A DNA stretch of 12,163 nt from Synergistes sp. (GTDB taxonomy: Bacteria; Synergistota; Synergistia; Synergistales; Synergistaceae). Both the position numbers and the translations under genes were made by a program. Shown piece by piece: positions 1-7,427 of this stretch. Position 1 is the first letter of the stretch. Each line of letters begins with the position of its first letter. Below the pieces are notes generated by a model, which saw only the letters and a program-made list of their open reading frames with translations, searched no databases and was not told where the DNA came from. The stretch spans positions 1-12,163 of the forward strand of contig JAEEYY010000005.1 in the NCBI GenBank assembly GCA_016288355.1. The letters run 5' to 3'.

Positions 1-322
1 CAAGGCGGGAGACGGCTGCGATGCTGGCCAGCGCCTCTCCCCTGTAGCCCAGGGTGGATATCCTGTCAAGGTCGTCTATGCCGGATATCTTGCTCGTCGC
101 ATAGCGTTCAAGAGCGAGCGGCAGTTCGTCGAAGGGTATCCCGCAGCCGTCGTCCTCTATAACGAACGAGCTCTTGCCTCCCTGTTCCGTCTGAACAGAA
201 ATGCCGGAGGCTCCGGCGTCCAGAGAGTTCTCTATAAGCTCCTTCGCAAGCGACGAAGGGCGTTCTATAACTTCGCCCGCCGCTATCCTCATCGACACAT
301 CCGGAGCAAGTCTTTTTATCAT
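1..322 (-). CDS. mutL: DNA mismatch repair protein MutL, N-terminal part (cut by window edge)
   Basis: MutL is the GHKL-type ATPase that links MutS mismatch recognition to strand incision in the cytoplasm. Only the first 107 codons are present; the gene continues past the left edge. The visible part is the start of the ATPase domain. It has KELIENSLDAGA (residues 27-38, with E28 as the expected general base and N32 as Mg ligand), EDDGCGIP (56-63), and GYRGEALASIAAV (92-104), which are the three classic MutL/GHKL ATP-binding motifs. The ATG overlaps the mutS stop codon as ATGA. No strong Shine-Dalgarno sequence lies just upstream, so translation is probably coupled to mutS. Nine of its eleven isoleucine codons are ATA. 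Whether the C-terminal endonuclease motif is present cannot be judged here. Confidence 0.97.
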   Translation of the reverse strand, partial: MIKRLAPDVSMRIAAGEVIERPSSLAKELIENSLDAGASGISVQTEQGGKSSFVIEDDGCGIPFDELPLALERYATSKISGIDDLDRISTLGYRGEALASIAAVSRL

Positions 323-2898
323 TTGAAACCAAGCGCCTTTCTGCTCTCTTCGCGCAGCCTGCTGACCAGCTCAAGCGCGGCAAGCGGGGTCATGTTGTTC
401 GGATCGCATGCGGACAGCTCTTCAAGAATGGCCTCCTGCCTTACATCAAAGAGCGTAAGCTGGCTGCTGCCGGAATTCTTCATCTCTTCGTTTTTCAGGG
501 TCCCCTCTTCCTCGAATTTCGCGAGCAGCTCCTGTGAACGGCGCAGCACCGCCGGGGGTATTCCGGCCAGGCGGGCTACTTCTATACCGTAGGAGCGGTC
601 GGAGGGGGCCTCAACGACCTTGTGCAGGAAGACTATACCTTTTTCGCTTTCGGCGACGCCCATGCTCAGGTTCACTATGCCGGGGAGCAGGTCTGCCAGC
701 TGTGTCAGCTCGTGATAGTGAGTGGCAAAGAATACCCGCGGCTTTGAATGCTCCTGCCCCTGCAGGAATTCCACGACGGCCCAGGCTATGCTCAGCCCGT
801 CATATGTCGACGTGCCGCGCCCGACTTCGTCCAGTATGATAAGGCTCCTGTCGGTGGCATGGCGCAGTATGCCGGCAGTCTCCACCATCTCGACCATGAA
901 GGTGCTCTGTCCTTTTGCAAGTTCGTCTCGCGCGCCGATCCTCGTGAACACTCTGTCTATCAGGCCGATCTTAGCGCTTTCGGCAGGTATGAACGATCCC
1001 GTATGCGCCATTATCGCGATCAGCGCCGCCATGCGCAGATATGTCGATTTGCCTGCCATGTTGGGCCCCGTTATCAGGGCTATGCGGCGGCCGTTTTCCG
1101 CGCTGAAGTTAAAGTCGTTCGGTGTGAACGGATTTTTTCCGAGAGTCAGCTCTATCACAGGGTGACGCGCATTCTTTACGATGAAATCCTTGCTCATGTC
1201 TATCTGCGGCCGCGTATAGCCGCGTTCGCGGGCCACAGACGCAAGCGACGCAAATACGTCGAGCTCCGCAGTGAAGCGTGCAGCTTCCTTAAGCGCCTCG
1301 GAAGCCGCAAGCGTCTTTTCCACCAGGCCTGCGTACAGTTCCGCTTCTATCGAAAGTATCTCGCCTTCGGCACGGAATATCTCTTCCTCGAACTTTTTAA
1401 GCTCTTCAGTGATAAAACGCTCGGCATTAACAAGGGTCTGCTTTCTTATATAGCCCTCCGGCACACGCGAAAGTGCGCCTTTCGGTATCTCTATGTAATA
1501 GCCGAATACTTTGTTCACTCCTGCTTTAAGGTTCCTTATGCCGCTTGCTTCGCGTTCTTTCTCTTCAAATTCCGCAAGACGCGCCGAAGAACCTGAAGCC
1601 AAGCCGCGCCATTTGTCCAGCTCCGCGCTGAAGCCGGGCCTTATCACACCGCCGTCGCGCACGAACCTGGGCACCGTATCGTTAAGTGCAGATGACAAAA
1701 GCTTAGAGAGCTCAGCAGTGCTGCCTTTCGGTGCAAGAGGGGCAAGCGTCGCGTCATCCTTTATCAGGCTTATTATTGAAGGCAGTACCGCAAGCGTTTC
1801 CCTGATCGCAAGCAGATCCCCGGGCTGTCCCATCTTAAGAGTAAGGCGCGAAAGCGCCCGTCCGATATCGCGGCAGCCTGAGAGCATGCCGCAGAGCTTC
1901 CCGCACAGTTTTGTCTCTTTTACAAGACGCCCGATGATATCCTGCCTTTTTTCTATCTGTTCTATATCCTGCAGCGGTGAGGTTATCCATTCCTTGAGCA
2001 GGCGCTTTCCCATCGGCGTGCGGCACTTGTTCAGCGACCAGAAGAGCGACGCGCTGTTTTTGTCCGTAAGTTCCAGATTTGCCTGCGTGTTCTGGTCAAG
2101 TATCATATTTTCGCGCGGCAGGATCGGAGTGACCGAGGTTATATGCGAAGCCTTCGAGAACTGAGTCTCTTCAAGGTACTTAAGAGCGGCCGCCGCGGCT
2201 CCCGCCGCTTCATCTCTGTCGTCAATGCCCATCGGCGAAAGAGAAGCTATGCCCCACCTGCGGCAGAGCCATGATGAGCCCTGCTGCGGGTCAAAATCCC
2301 CCCGGTCGCGTTCAACGGTGCTTAAAGCCGCAAGCAGCGGGCATTTCGCAGCGAATTCGGCTGTCTGCCCGCGCTTCAGTATCACTTCCGCCGGCGCAAA
2401 CGCGGCAAGCAGATCAGCGCCCCTGTCTGCTGGGAAGGTCCCGGCACGAAGCGAACCGCTTGCCGCTTCAAGCAGAGCAAGCGAGATACTTTTGTCTGAA
2501 AATAAGACTGCCGCTATCTTTCCGTCGCCATCAGCGTTTTCAGGCATCCATGTGCCGGGCGTTACGATGCGTATCACGCCCCGCTCAACAAGCGTTCTGC
2601 CGTCAGGCTCAGTCATCTGTTCGCATATCGCCACACGGTATCCGGCAGCCACCAGGCGTCCGAGGTATGAATCTACAGCATGGAAGGGGACCCCCGCCAT
2701 CGGTATCTTTGCGTCAGAATCTTTGGAGCGCGAAGTAAGCGTTATATCGAGTACCGCAGAGGCGGTCTCGGCGTCGTCAAAGAACATTTCATAAAAATCG
2801 CCCATGCGGAAAAAAAGAAGGCAGTCGGGATATCTGTCCTTCCAGTAGGTATACTGTTCGAGCATCGGCGTCATTTTTACTCCGGGCGGAAGTTCCAC
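319..2898 (-). CDS. mutS: DNA mismatch repair ATPase MutS
   Basis: MutS binds mispaired or looped bases and recruits MutL. The 859-residue length is normal for bacterial MutS1. The N-terminal mismatch-reading motif is GDFYE (residues 33-37, with the F-x-E pair F35 and E37). Connector, lever and clamp domains follow. The ATPase domain has Walker A GPNMAGKST (611-619), Walker B LIILDE ending at E691, then GRGTSTYDG and a THYHE segment near 726. QLTLF at about 813-817 resembles a beta-clamp-binding motif, placed as in E. coli MutS. The start used is a GTG preceded by GAGG. An in-frame ATG at 2874, preceded by GGAG with a 5-nt spacer, would give an 851-residue protein starting MTPMLEQY and is about equally credible. 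The gene starts 12 nt after ruvX and overlaps mutL at its end. Confidence 0.98.
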   Translation of the reverse strand: MELPPGVKMTPMLEQYTYWKDRYPDCLLFFRMGDFYEMFFDDAETASAVLDITLTSRSKDSDAKIPMAGVPFHAVDSYLGRLVAAGYRVAICEQMTEPDGRTLVERGVIRIVTPGTWMPENADGDGKIAAVLFSDKSISLALLEAASGSLRAGTFPADRGADLLAAFAPAEVILKRGQTAEFAAKCPLLAALSTVERDRGDFDPQQGSSWLCRRWGIASLSPMGIDDRDEAAGAAAAALKYLEETQFSKASHITSVTPILPRENMILDQNTQANLELTDKNSASLFWSLNKCRTPMGKRLLKEWITSPLQDIEQIEKRQDIIGRLVKETKLCGKLCGMLSGCRDIGRALSRLTLKMGQPGDLLAIRETLAVLPSIISLIKDDATLAPLAPKGSTAELSKLLSSALNDTVPRFVRDGGVIRPGFSAELDKWRGLASGSSARLAEFEEKEREASGIRNLKAGVNKVFGYYIEIPKGALSRVPEGYIRKQTLVNAERFITEELKKFEEEIFRAEGEILSIEAELYAGLVEKTLAASEALKEAARFTAELDVFASLASVARERGYTRPQIDMSKDFIVKNARHPVIELTLGKNPFTPNDFNFSAENGRRIALITGPNMAGKSTYLRMAALIAIMAHTGSFIPAESAKIGLIDRVFTRIGARDELAKGQSTFMVEMVETAGILRHATDRSLIILDEVGRGTSTYDGLSIAWAVVEFLQGQEHSKPRVFFATHYHELTQLADLLPGIVNLSMGVAESEKGIVFLHKVVEAPSDRSYGIEVARLAGIPPAVLRRSQELLAKFEEEGTLKNEEMKNSGSSQLTLFDVRQEAILEELSACDPNNMTPLAALELVSRLREESRKALGFK

Positions 2899-2910
2899 TG
2901 GGGCCTCATT

Positions 2911-3333
2911 TCAAAAAGAAGCTGCGCGCCTGCTGTCAAGATAGGACTGCAGCAGAAGCACAGCGGCTATTTCGTCAACTTTTTTCTTTCTTCCGGCACG
3001 TGATACGTCGGCCTCAAGAAGTGTCCTCTGAGCTATCGTCGTCGTGAAGCGCTCGTCCCACAGAGTCACTTTAAGCTCGGGGAAGCGCCCTTTTATCTCA
3101 TCCGCGATAACGCGCATGCGCTCCGCTTCCGGGCCTTCGGTACCGTTAGTACGGCGCGGCAGCCCCACAAGAATCTCGGGGCTGCCGTAGCACACTGTTA
3201 TCTTTTCGAGTTCCGAGAGCCAGTCGCCCTTCGCGGAGAGCACGGTCAGCCCCTGTGCAAAGCTCCCCAGAGGGTCGCTTACCGCGACGCCTATCCTGAC
3301 CGTGCCGATGTCGAGAGCGACTACTCGCTGCAT
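2911..3333 (-). CDS. ruvX: RuvX/YqgF family nuclease (putative Holliday junction resolvase / pre-16S rRNA nuclease)
   Basis: This 140-residue protein has the usual size of the YqgF/RuvX RNase H-fold family. Members are implicated in 16S rRNA 5'-end maturation and named for similarity to RuvC resolvases. The fold's acidic catalytic residues are visible: D8 in ALDIGTVRIGVAVSD, E94 in LWDERFTT, and D120 in KKVDEIAAVLLLQSYLD. The ILVGLPRRTNGTEG loop (54-67) is also typical. The ATG lies 2 nt after the alaS stop, with AGGG in the alaS tail as the ribosome-binding site. It sits between alaS and mutS; an alaS-ruvX order is common in Firmicutes and relatives. The family assignment is secure. Which of the two proposed activities applies cannot be read from the sequence. 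Confidence 0.95.
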   Translation of the reverse strand: MQRVVALDIGTVRIGVAVSDPLGSFAQGLTVLSAKGDWLSELEKITVCYGSPEILVGLPRRTNGTEGPEAERMRVIADEIKGRFPELKVTLWDERFTTTIAQRTLLEADVSRAGRKKKVDEIAAVLLLQSYLDSRRAASF

Positions 3334-3335
3334 TA

Positions 3336-5984
3336 CTATTTCCCTGAGATCAGCCCTTTGAATATAGCGGGAGCCGCGGCAAAGGCCTTGTCGAGCTTCT
3401 CAGAGCTCTGAGCACCGCCCTGTGCAAGCGTCGGGCTTCCGCCGCCCTTGCCGTCCATCTCGGCAGCAACTGCTTTAAGGAGCTTGCCTGCGTTCGCGCC
3501 GGCCTTAACTATATCGGCAGAGGCCATAGCTGTGAGCATAACGCGTTTTTCTTCGCCTACCCCGGCGAGCAGCAGCATTGCGTTCGGATATTTCTGACGT
3601 ATGCGGTCGCCTATCTGACGGAGCAGATCCGGAGTAATGTTATCGAATCTTTCTATTATCAGGTCGACTCCGCCCTCGCTTGCGCATGGCTTCACGCTGT
3701 TTTCTATATCAGACATAGCGGCCTTTACCTGAAGCTCGCGGTTTTTGCGCTCAAGGACTTTCTTTTCGTCAAGCATCGACGTAAGCCTTGCCTGCAGGGT
3801 ATCCACGTCTCCGCCGCACATCGTGACCGCCATAGCCACCGCGGCGCCCCAGTTCTGGAATATCGGCAGCGACGAGCTGCCGGCAACAGCAGTTATTCTG
3901 CGAATGCCCGAGCCTATGCCCTCTTCGCGGAGGATCTTAACAAGTCCGATCTCCCCTGTACTCCTGACGTGAGTGCCGCCGCACAGCTCCGTTGAAAAGT
4001 CCCTGACTCCGACTACACGGACGCGGTCCCCGTACTTTTCCTCAAAGAGAGCGCGCGCTCCGGTCTTTTTTGCCTCGTCGAGCTGCATCACTTCGGTGGT
4101 CACCGGCGTATTTGCCAGTACCTGCTCGTAGACGATGCGCTCCACCTCGCGGAGCTCATCCTCGGTCACCGGCGCAAAATGGTTGAAGTCAAAGCGCAGG
4201 AAGGTCGGCGTAACGATCGAGCCGGCCTGACGGACATGCTTCCCGAGCACGCGGGTCAGCGCTTCGTGCAGCAGGTGAGTCGCCGTATGGTGGCGCTGTA
4301 TCTCGGAACGGCGCTTTTCATCGACCTTCAGCGAGGCAGTATCGCCGATCTTCAGAGAGCCGGATACGACGCGCCCGCGGTGGACTATAAGGTCCGCCGC
4401 CGGGTAAACGGTGTCTGTCACTTCAAACTCGGCGTTGTCCGTTATTATGACGCCCTTGTCTCCGACCTGTCCACCCTTTTCCCCGTAGAAAGGCGTTTCG
4501 CCGAAAACAAGTTCCGCTTTGGTCCCGGCTTCCGCTATTTCGACAGACGCGCCCTCAACTATTATCGCTTTGAGAGGAGCGGTGCAGGAGGTCTTATCAT
4601 AGCCAAGGAACCGGGTCGGCGCCAGCTTATCAGCAAGTTCCGTGTATACATTCTTTGAGATCACGCTGGAAGTCTGTTTGCTCGACGCGCGCGCGCGCTC
4701 GCGCTGCTCTTCCATCGCCGCTTCAAAGCCGTCCTTGTCGACGGTCAGCCCGCGCTCCTCGCACATCTCTTCGGTGAGCTCAAGCGGGAAGCCGAATGTG
4801 TCATAGAGCACGAATGCTACTTCTCCGGGCAGCTCTTTACTGCCTTTGGCCTCGAGCTTTTCTATCTCGGAGTACATAAGCTCGCTTCCCTGCGAAAGCG
4901 TGCGGGAGAAGCGTTCTTCTTCAGTTCTGAGCACCTGTTCTATAGCGGAGGACTGCTCAACGAGTTCATGATATTCGTCGCCGATCGAATCACGCACCAC
5001 CGGAAGCAGATCTGTGAGGAAGAGGCGATCGACGCCAAGCAGACGGCCGAAGCGCACCGAGCGGCGGATGAGGCGTCTCAGCACATAGCCGGTCCCGTCG
5101 TTGGTCGGCAGCACGCCGTCCGCTATCATGAACGCGGATGCCCTGATATGGTCGGAGATTATCTTGACAGCCATGTCTTTCTTGGGATCTTCCCCGTATT
5201 TCACGGAGGCCAGCTCACAGGCCTTTTCCATTATCGGGCGGAAGAGGTCGGTCTCAAAGTCATTGGGCACGCCCTGCACCACGGAGGCAAGACGTTCGAG
5301 CCCCATACCGGTATCTATGTTTTTCTTGGGCAGCGGCGTGAGCTTGCCTTCCTTATCGCGGTTGAACTGCATAAATACCAGGTTCCATATCTCAAGATAA
5401 CGGTCACAGTCACAGCCTACAGTACATGTCGGCTTGCCGCAGGAAAATTCCTCTCCCTGGTCATAAATTATCTCGGAGCAGGGTCCGCACGGACCTACAG
5501 GACCGGCCGCCCAGAAATTGTCGTCCTCGCCGAGGCGGAAGATGCGATCCTTTGGCAGCCCGACTTTCTCGTGCCAGATGTTGAAAGCCTCGTCGTCATC
5601 CAGATATACCGTAGCGTAAAGCCTGTTCGGATCAAGGCCTACGCGCTCAGTCAAAAACTCCCATGCCCACGGGATTATCTCTTCCTTGAAGTAATCGCCG
5701 AAGCTGAAATTGCCAAGCATCTCGAAAAATGTGTGGTGGCGCGCCGTATGCCCTACGTTCTCTATATCGTTGGTGCGCACGCACTTCTGGGCTGTCGTCG
5801 CCCTTGTCACCTCAGGTCTTTTAAGTCCCAGGAAATATGATTTGAACGGCACCATCCCGGCTATCGTGAACAAAAGAGTCGGATCGTCCGGCACCAGTGA
5901 GAAGCTGTGATATCTTTTGCAGCCCTTTTCTTCAAAAAACTTCAAAAACAGTTCGCGTAACTCTTTGCCGCTGCGGCGTTCCAT
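3336..5984 (-). CDS. alaS: Alanine--tRNA ligase
   Basis: This class II synthetase charges tRNA-Ala and clears mischarged Ser/Gly. The 882-residue length matches full-length bacterial AlaRS. The N-terminal catalytic core shows motif 2 (about 82-100, RHHTFFEMLGNFSFGDYFK) and motif 3 (GTGYVLRRLIRR, 297-308). The editing domain carries the zinc-site residues H566 and H570 (HHTATH) and C668 and H672 (CGGTH). A C-terminal C-Ala region with a glycine-rich GKGGGSPTLAQGG segment (845-857) completes the layout. A cysteine cluster (C182, C187, C191, C193) sits in the catalytic domain, in a variant loop found in many anaerobe AlaRS proteins. The ATG is preceded by AGGGGG about 8 nt away. It is the first gene of the left block, behind its own candidate promoter; the short leader leaves no room for a T-box. 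Confidence 0.98.
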   Translation of the reverse strand: MERRSGKELRELFLKFFEEKGCKRYHSFSLVPDDPTLLFTIAGMVPFKSYFLGLKRPEVTRATTAQKCVRTNDIENVGHTARHHTFFEMLGNFSFGDYFKEEIIPWAWEFLTERVGLDPNRLYATVYLDDDEAFNIWHEKVGLPKDRIFRLGEDDNFWAAGPVGPCGPCSEIIYDQGEEFSCGKPTCTVGCDCDRYLEIWNLVFMQFNRDKEGKLTPLPKKNIDTGMGLERLASVVQGVPNDFETDLFRPIMEKACELASVKYGEDPKKDMAVKIISDHIRASAFMIADGVLPTNDGTGYVLRRLIRRSVRFGRLLGVDRLFLTDLLPVVRDSIGDEYHELVEQSSAIEQVLRTEEERFSRTLSQGSELMYSEIEKLEAKGSKELPGEVAFVLYDTFGFPLELTEEMCEERGLTVDKDGFEAAMEEQRERARASSKQTSSVISKNVYTELADKLAPTRFLGYDKTSCTAPLKAIIVEGASVEIAEAGTKAELVFGETPFYGEKGGQVGDKGVIITDNAEFEVTDTVYPAADLIVHRGRVVSGSLKIGDTASLKVDEKRRSEIQRHHTATHLLHEALTRVLGKHVRQAGSIVTPTFLRFDFNHFAPVTEDELREVERIVYEQVLANTPVTTEVMQLDEAKKTGARALFEEKYGDRVRVVGVRDFSTELCGGTHVRSTGEIGLVKILREEGIGSGIRRITAVAGSSSLPIFQNWGAAVAMAVTMCGGDVDTLQARLTSMLDEKKVLERKNRELQVKAAMSDIENSVKPCASEGGVDLIIERFDNITPDLLRQIGDRIRQKYPNAMLLLAGVGEEKRVMLTAMASADIVKAGANAGKLLKAVAAEMDGKGGGSPTLAQGGAQSSEKLDKAFAAAPAIFKGLISGK

Positions 5985-6019
5985 TTGGATTTCCCCCTGC
6001 TGATTCAGACTAACAGAAT

Positions 6020-6048
6020 ATTATATACGATTTACTTCGTATTGCACA
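6020..6048 (-). promoter_or_regulatory. Candidate sigma70-type promoter of the alaS-ruvX-mutS-mutL operon
   Basis: On the minus strand a perfect TATAAT -10 hexamer lies at 6025-6020. With a 17-nt spacer, the -35 position (6048-6043) reads TGTGCA, only 3 of 6 matches to TTGACA. Transcription would start near 6013, giving a leader of about 30 nt before the alaS ATG at 5984. The poor -35 and good -10 suggest a promoter of modest or regulated strength. It lies downstream of the mtaD terminator, as expected for an independent transcription unit. The assignment rests on consensus matching alone. Confidence 0.55.
6025..6042. promoter_or_regulatory. Perfect inverted repeat inside the alaS promoter (possible operator)
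   Basis: ATACGA and TCGTAT form perfect 6-base half-sites separated by TTTACT. The 18-bp element fills the spacer between the candidate -35 and -10 hexamers and shares one base with the -10. A dimeric repressor bound here would block RNA polymerase. The geometry is seen directly; the regulator is unknown. Six-base half-sites in AT-rich intergenic DNA can also arise by chance. Confidence 0.4.
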
Positions 6049-6065
6049 GAAAAAGCACATCTTTC

Positions 6066-6106
6066 AAAAAACAAAGCCGCCCTCTTTCTGACAACAGGCG
6101 GGCGGC
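6066..6106 (-). terminator. Intrinsic terminator of the Asp23/nusB-to-mtaD block
   Basis: Read on the minus strand, GCCGCCC (6106-6100) and GGGCGGC (6082-6076) form a perfect 7-bp GC-only stem around a 17-nt loop. The stem is followed at once by TTTGTTTTTT (6075-6066). The T-tract is on the minus side only, so it terminates transcription leaving mtaD, whose stop lies about 50 nt upstream. The loop is longer than ideal, so efficiency may be moderate. Confidence 0.8.
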
Positions 6107-6111
6107 CTCAC

Positions 6112-6133
6112 GCGCGCGGCAGAAGCCGTGCGC
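6112..6133. repeat. GC-rich hairpin between mtaD and its terminator
   Basis: GCGCGCGGC (6112-6120) and GCCGTGCGC (6125-6133) flank the tetraloop AGAA. As plus-strand RNA it forms a 9-bp stem with one G-U pair; as minus-strand RNA it has one A-C mismatch. It sits in the 3' untranslated region of the mtaD transcript, directly before the terminator stem. It could stabilise the 3' end or help polymerase pause. There is no adjacent T-tract, so it is not a terminator on its own. Confidence 0.45.
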
Positions 6134-6152
6134 ATCAGTCTGCAGCATGCTT

Positions 6153-7424
6153 TTATAAAAGCTTTTTCCTTGCTTCCGCCGCTTCTGCGATTATCCGCTC
6201 CGCGTCGAGCCCCGGGAACTCTCCCATGTGATAAAGGGTCTTACCCGCTACTACCGTGGTCATTATATCCGCGGAGGAACCGGCGTATACAAGATATCCC
6301 GGAAGGTTTTCGCAGTTCCAGCCCGTGTAGTGCGGCATATCGAGGTCTATCAGGATAAAATCTGCGGCCCAGCCTTCCCTTATCAGTCCGGTATCACTGA
6401 AGCCGAGGGCCTCAGCGCCGTTTTTGGTGGCCATGCTAAGCGCGTCCTGAGCCGTAAGAAGCGACGGGTCCATATTAAAGCCCTTCTGGAGCAGCGCGGC
6501 ATACCTCATCTCATCCCACATATCCAGTCTGTTGTTGCTCGAAGCGCCGTCAGTCCCCAAAGCCACGTTGATATGAGCTTCGTTCATTGCGGCGACAGGC
6601 GCCACGCCGCTTCCAAGCTTGAGATTGCTCTTCGGGTTGTGCGCCACGGTGATGTTCGGTCTTGCGTAGAAAGGCATCTTTTCCTTATCCATCCAAACGC
6701 AGTGCGCAAGGAGCAGATGCTTTACATCAAGCAGCCCGGTCTGTTCAAGATACTCCTCGGGAGTCATGCGGCTTCCGGCTTCCACCATATTCCACTCGTT
6801 TTTTGTCTCCAGCCAGTGCAGCTGCACTCCGAGGCCGTTTTCTTTGGAAGCTTCAGCGACATATTTCATACATTCAAATGAAACGGTGTAGGGAGCATGA
6901 GGCCCGGTCTGGACTCTGACAAGCCCCTCAAGGCCGTCATATTTTTTTGCAAATGCCAGGTTCTCATTCAGCTTTTCGATGCTCGTGTCGCCCATCACGC
7001 CGCGGGAGAGCCCGGCCCTGATGCCTGCTTCAAGGGCGGCGTCGGCAACGCGGTCCATATAGAAATACATATCGGCAAAACAGGTGGTACCGGTAGAGAG
7101 CATCTCAAGGATGGAAAGCAGCGTGCCCTTATAGACGAGCTCTCCGTCGAGCTTGGCTTCCGCCGGCCAGATCCTCTTCTGCAGCCAGTCCATAAGAGGC
7201 AGGTCCTCTCCGAAACCGCGCGTCAGCGTCATTGCAGCATGTCCGTGCGCATTCACAAAGCCCGGGATAAGCGCTGTCCTGCCGCGCCCCTCATATGCCG
7301 CGCCGTAAGCATACGTGCCTGCCGGCTTTACTGCCGATATCTTCCCGTTTTCCGTACATACATCGCATCTGCGCGCTGCTTCCGATTCCGCATCCCAGAC
7401 CACAACGTCGCGGTAAATGTTCAT
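6153..7424 (-). CDS. mtaD: 5'-methylthioadenosine / S-adenosylhomocysteine deaminase (MtaD/DadD type)
   Basis: This metal-dependent amidohydrolase (ATZ/TRZ family, 423 residues, normal length) converts MTA, SAH or 5'-deoxyadenosine to the inosine analogues. Metal ligands expected from the Thermotoga TM0936 family are H60 and H62 (NAHGHAAM), H203 (LHWLET) and D292 (GTDGASSNN). The catalytic E206 and H241 (AHCVW) are present, as are GPHAPYT (174-180) and HNPKSNLKL (262-270). The sequence has HGH where relatives usually have HTH, but both histidines remain. The ATG is 3 nt after the ahcY stop, with a strong GGAGG in the ahcY tail. It is the last gene before the terminator and follows ahcY and mtnA, which supports a role in SAM by-product recycling. 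Substrate preference among MTA, SAH and 5'-deoxyadenosine cannot be read from sequence. Confidence 0.93.
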   Translation of the reverse strand: MNIYRDVVVWDAESEAARRCDVCTENGKISAVKPAGTYAYGAAYEGRGRTALIPGFVNAHGHAAMTLTRGFGEDLPLMDWLQKRIWPAEAKLDGELVYKGTLLSILEMLSTGTTCFADMYFYMDRVADAALEAGIRAGLSRGVMGDTSIEKLNENLAFAKKYDGLEGLVRVQTGPHAPYTVSFECMKYVAEASKENGLGVQLHWLETKNEWNMVEAGSRMTPEEYLEQTGLLDVKHLLLAHCVWMDKEKMPFYARPNITVAHNPKSNLKLGSGVAPVAAMNEAHINVALGTDGASSNNRLDMWDEMRYAALLQKGFNMDPSLLTAQDALSMATKNGAEALGFSDTGLIREGWAADFILIDLDMPHYTGWNCENLPGYLVYAGSSADIMTTVVAGKTLYHMGEFPGLDAERIIAEAAEARKKLL

Positions 7425-7427
7425 CCT

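Noticed and set aside
748..1596. Plus-strand open frame of 282 codons opposite mutS
   Set aside because: It is antisense to the conserved MutS core and has low-complexity, non-protein-like composition.
4968..5840. Plus-strand open frame of 290 codons opposite alaS
   Set aside because: The opposite strand encodes the AlaRS catalytic domain with all motifs; no ribosome-binding site or family signature supports the antisense frame.
5985..6065. T-box leader upstream of alaS
   Set aside because: The candidate -10 is only about 35 nt from the ATG, so the leader is far too short for a T-box, and no T-box sequence or antiterminator was seen.
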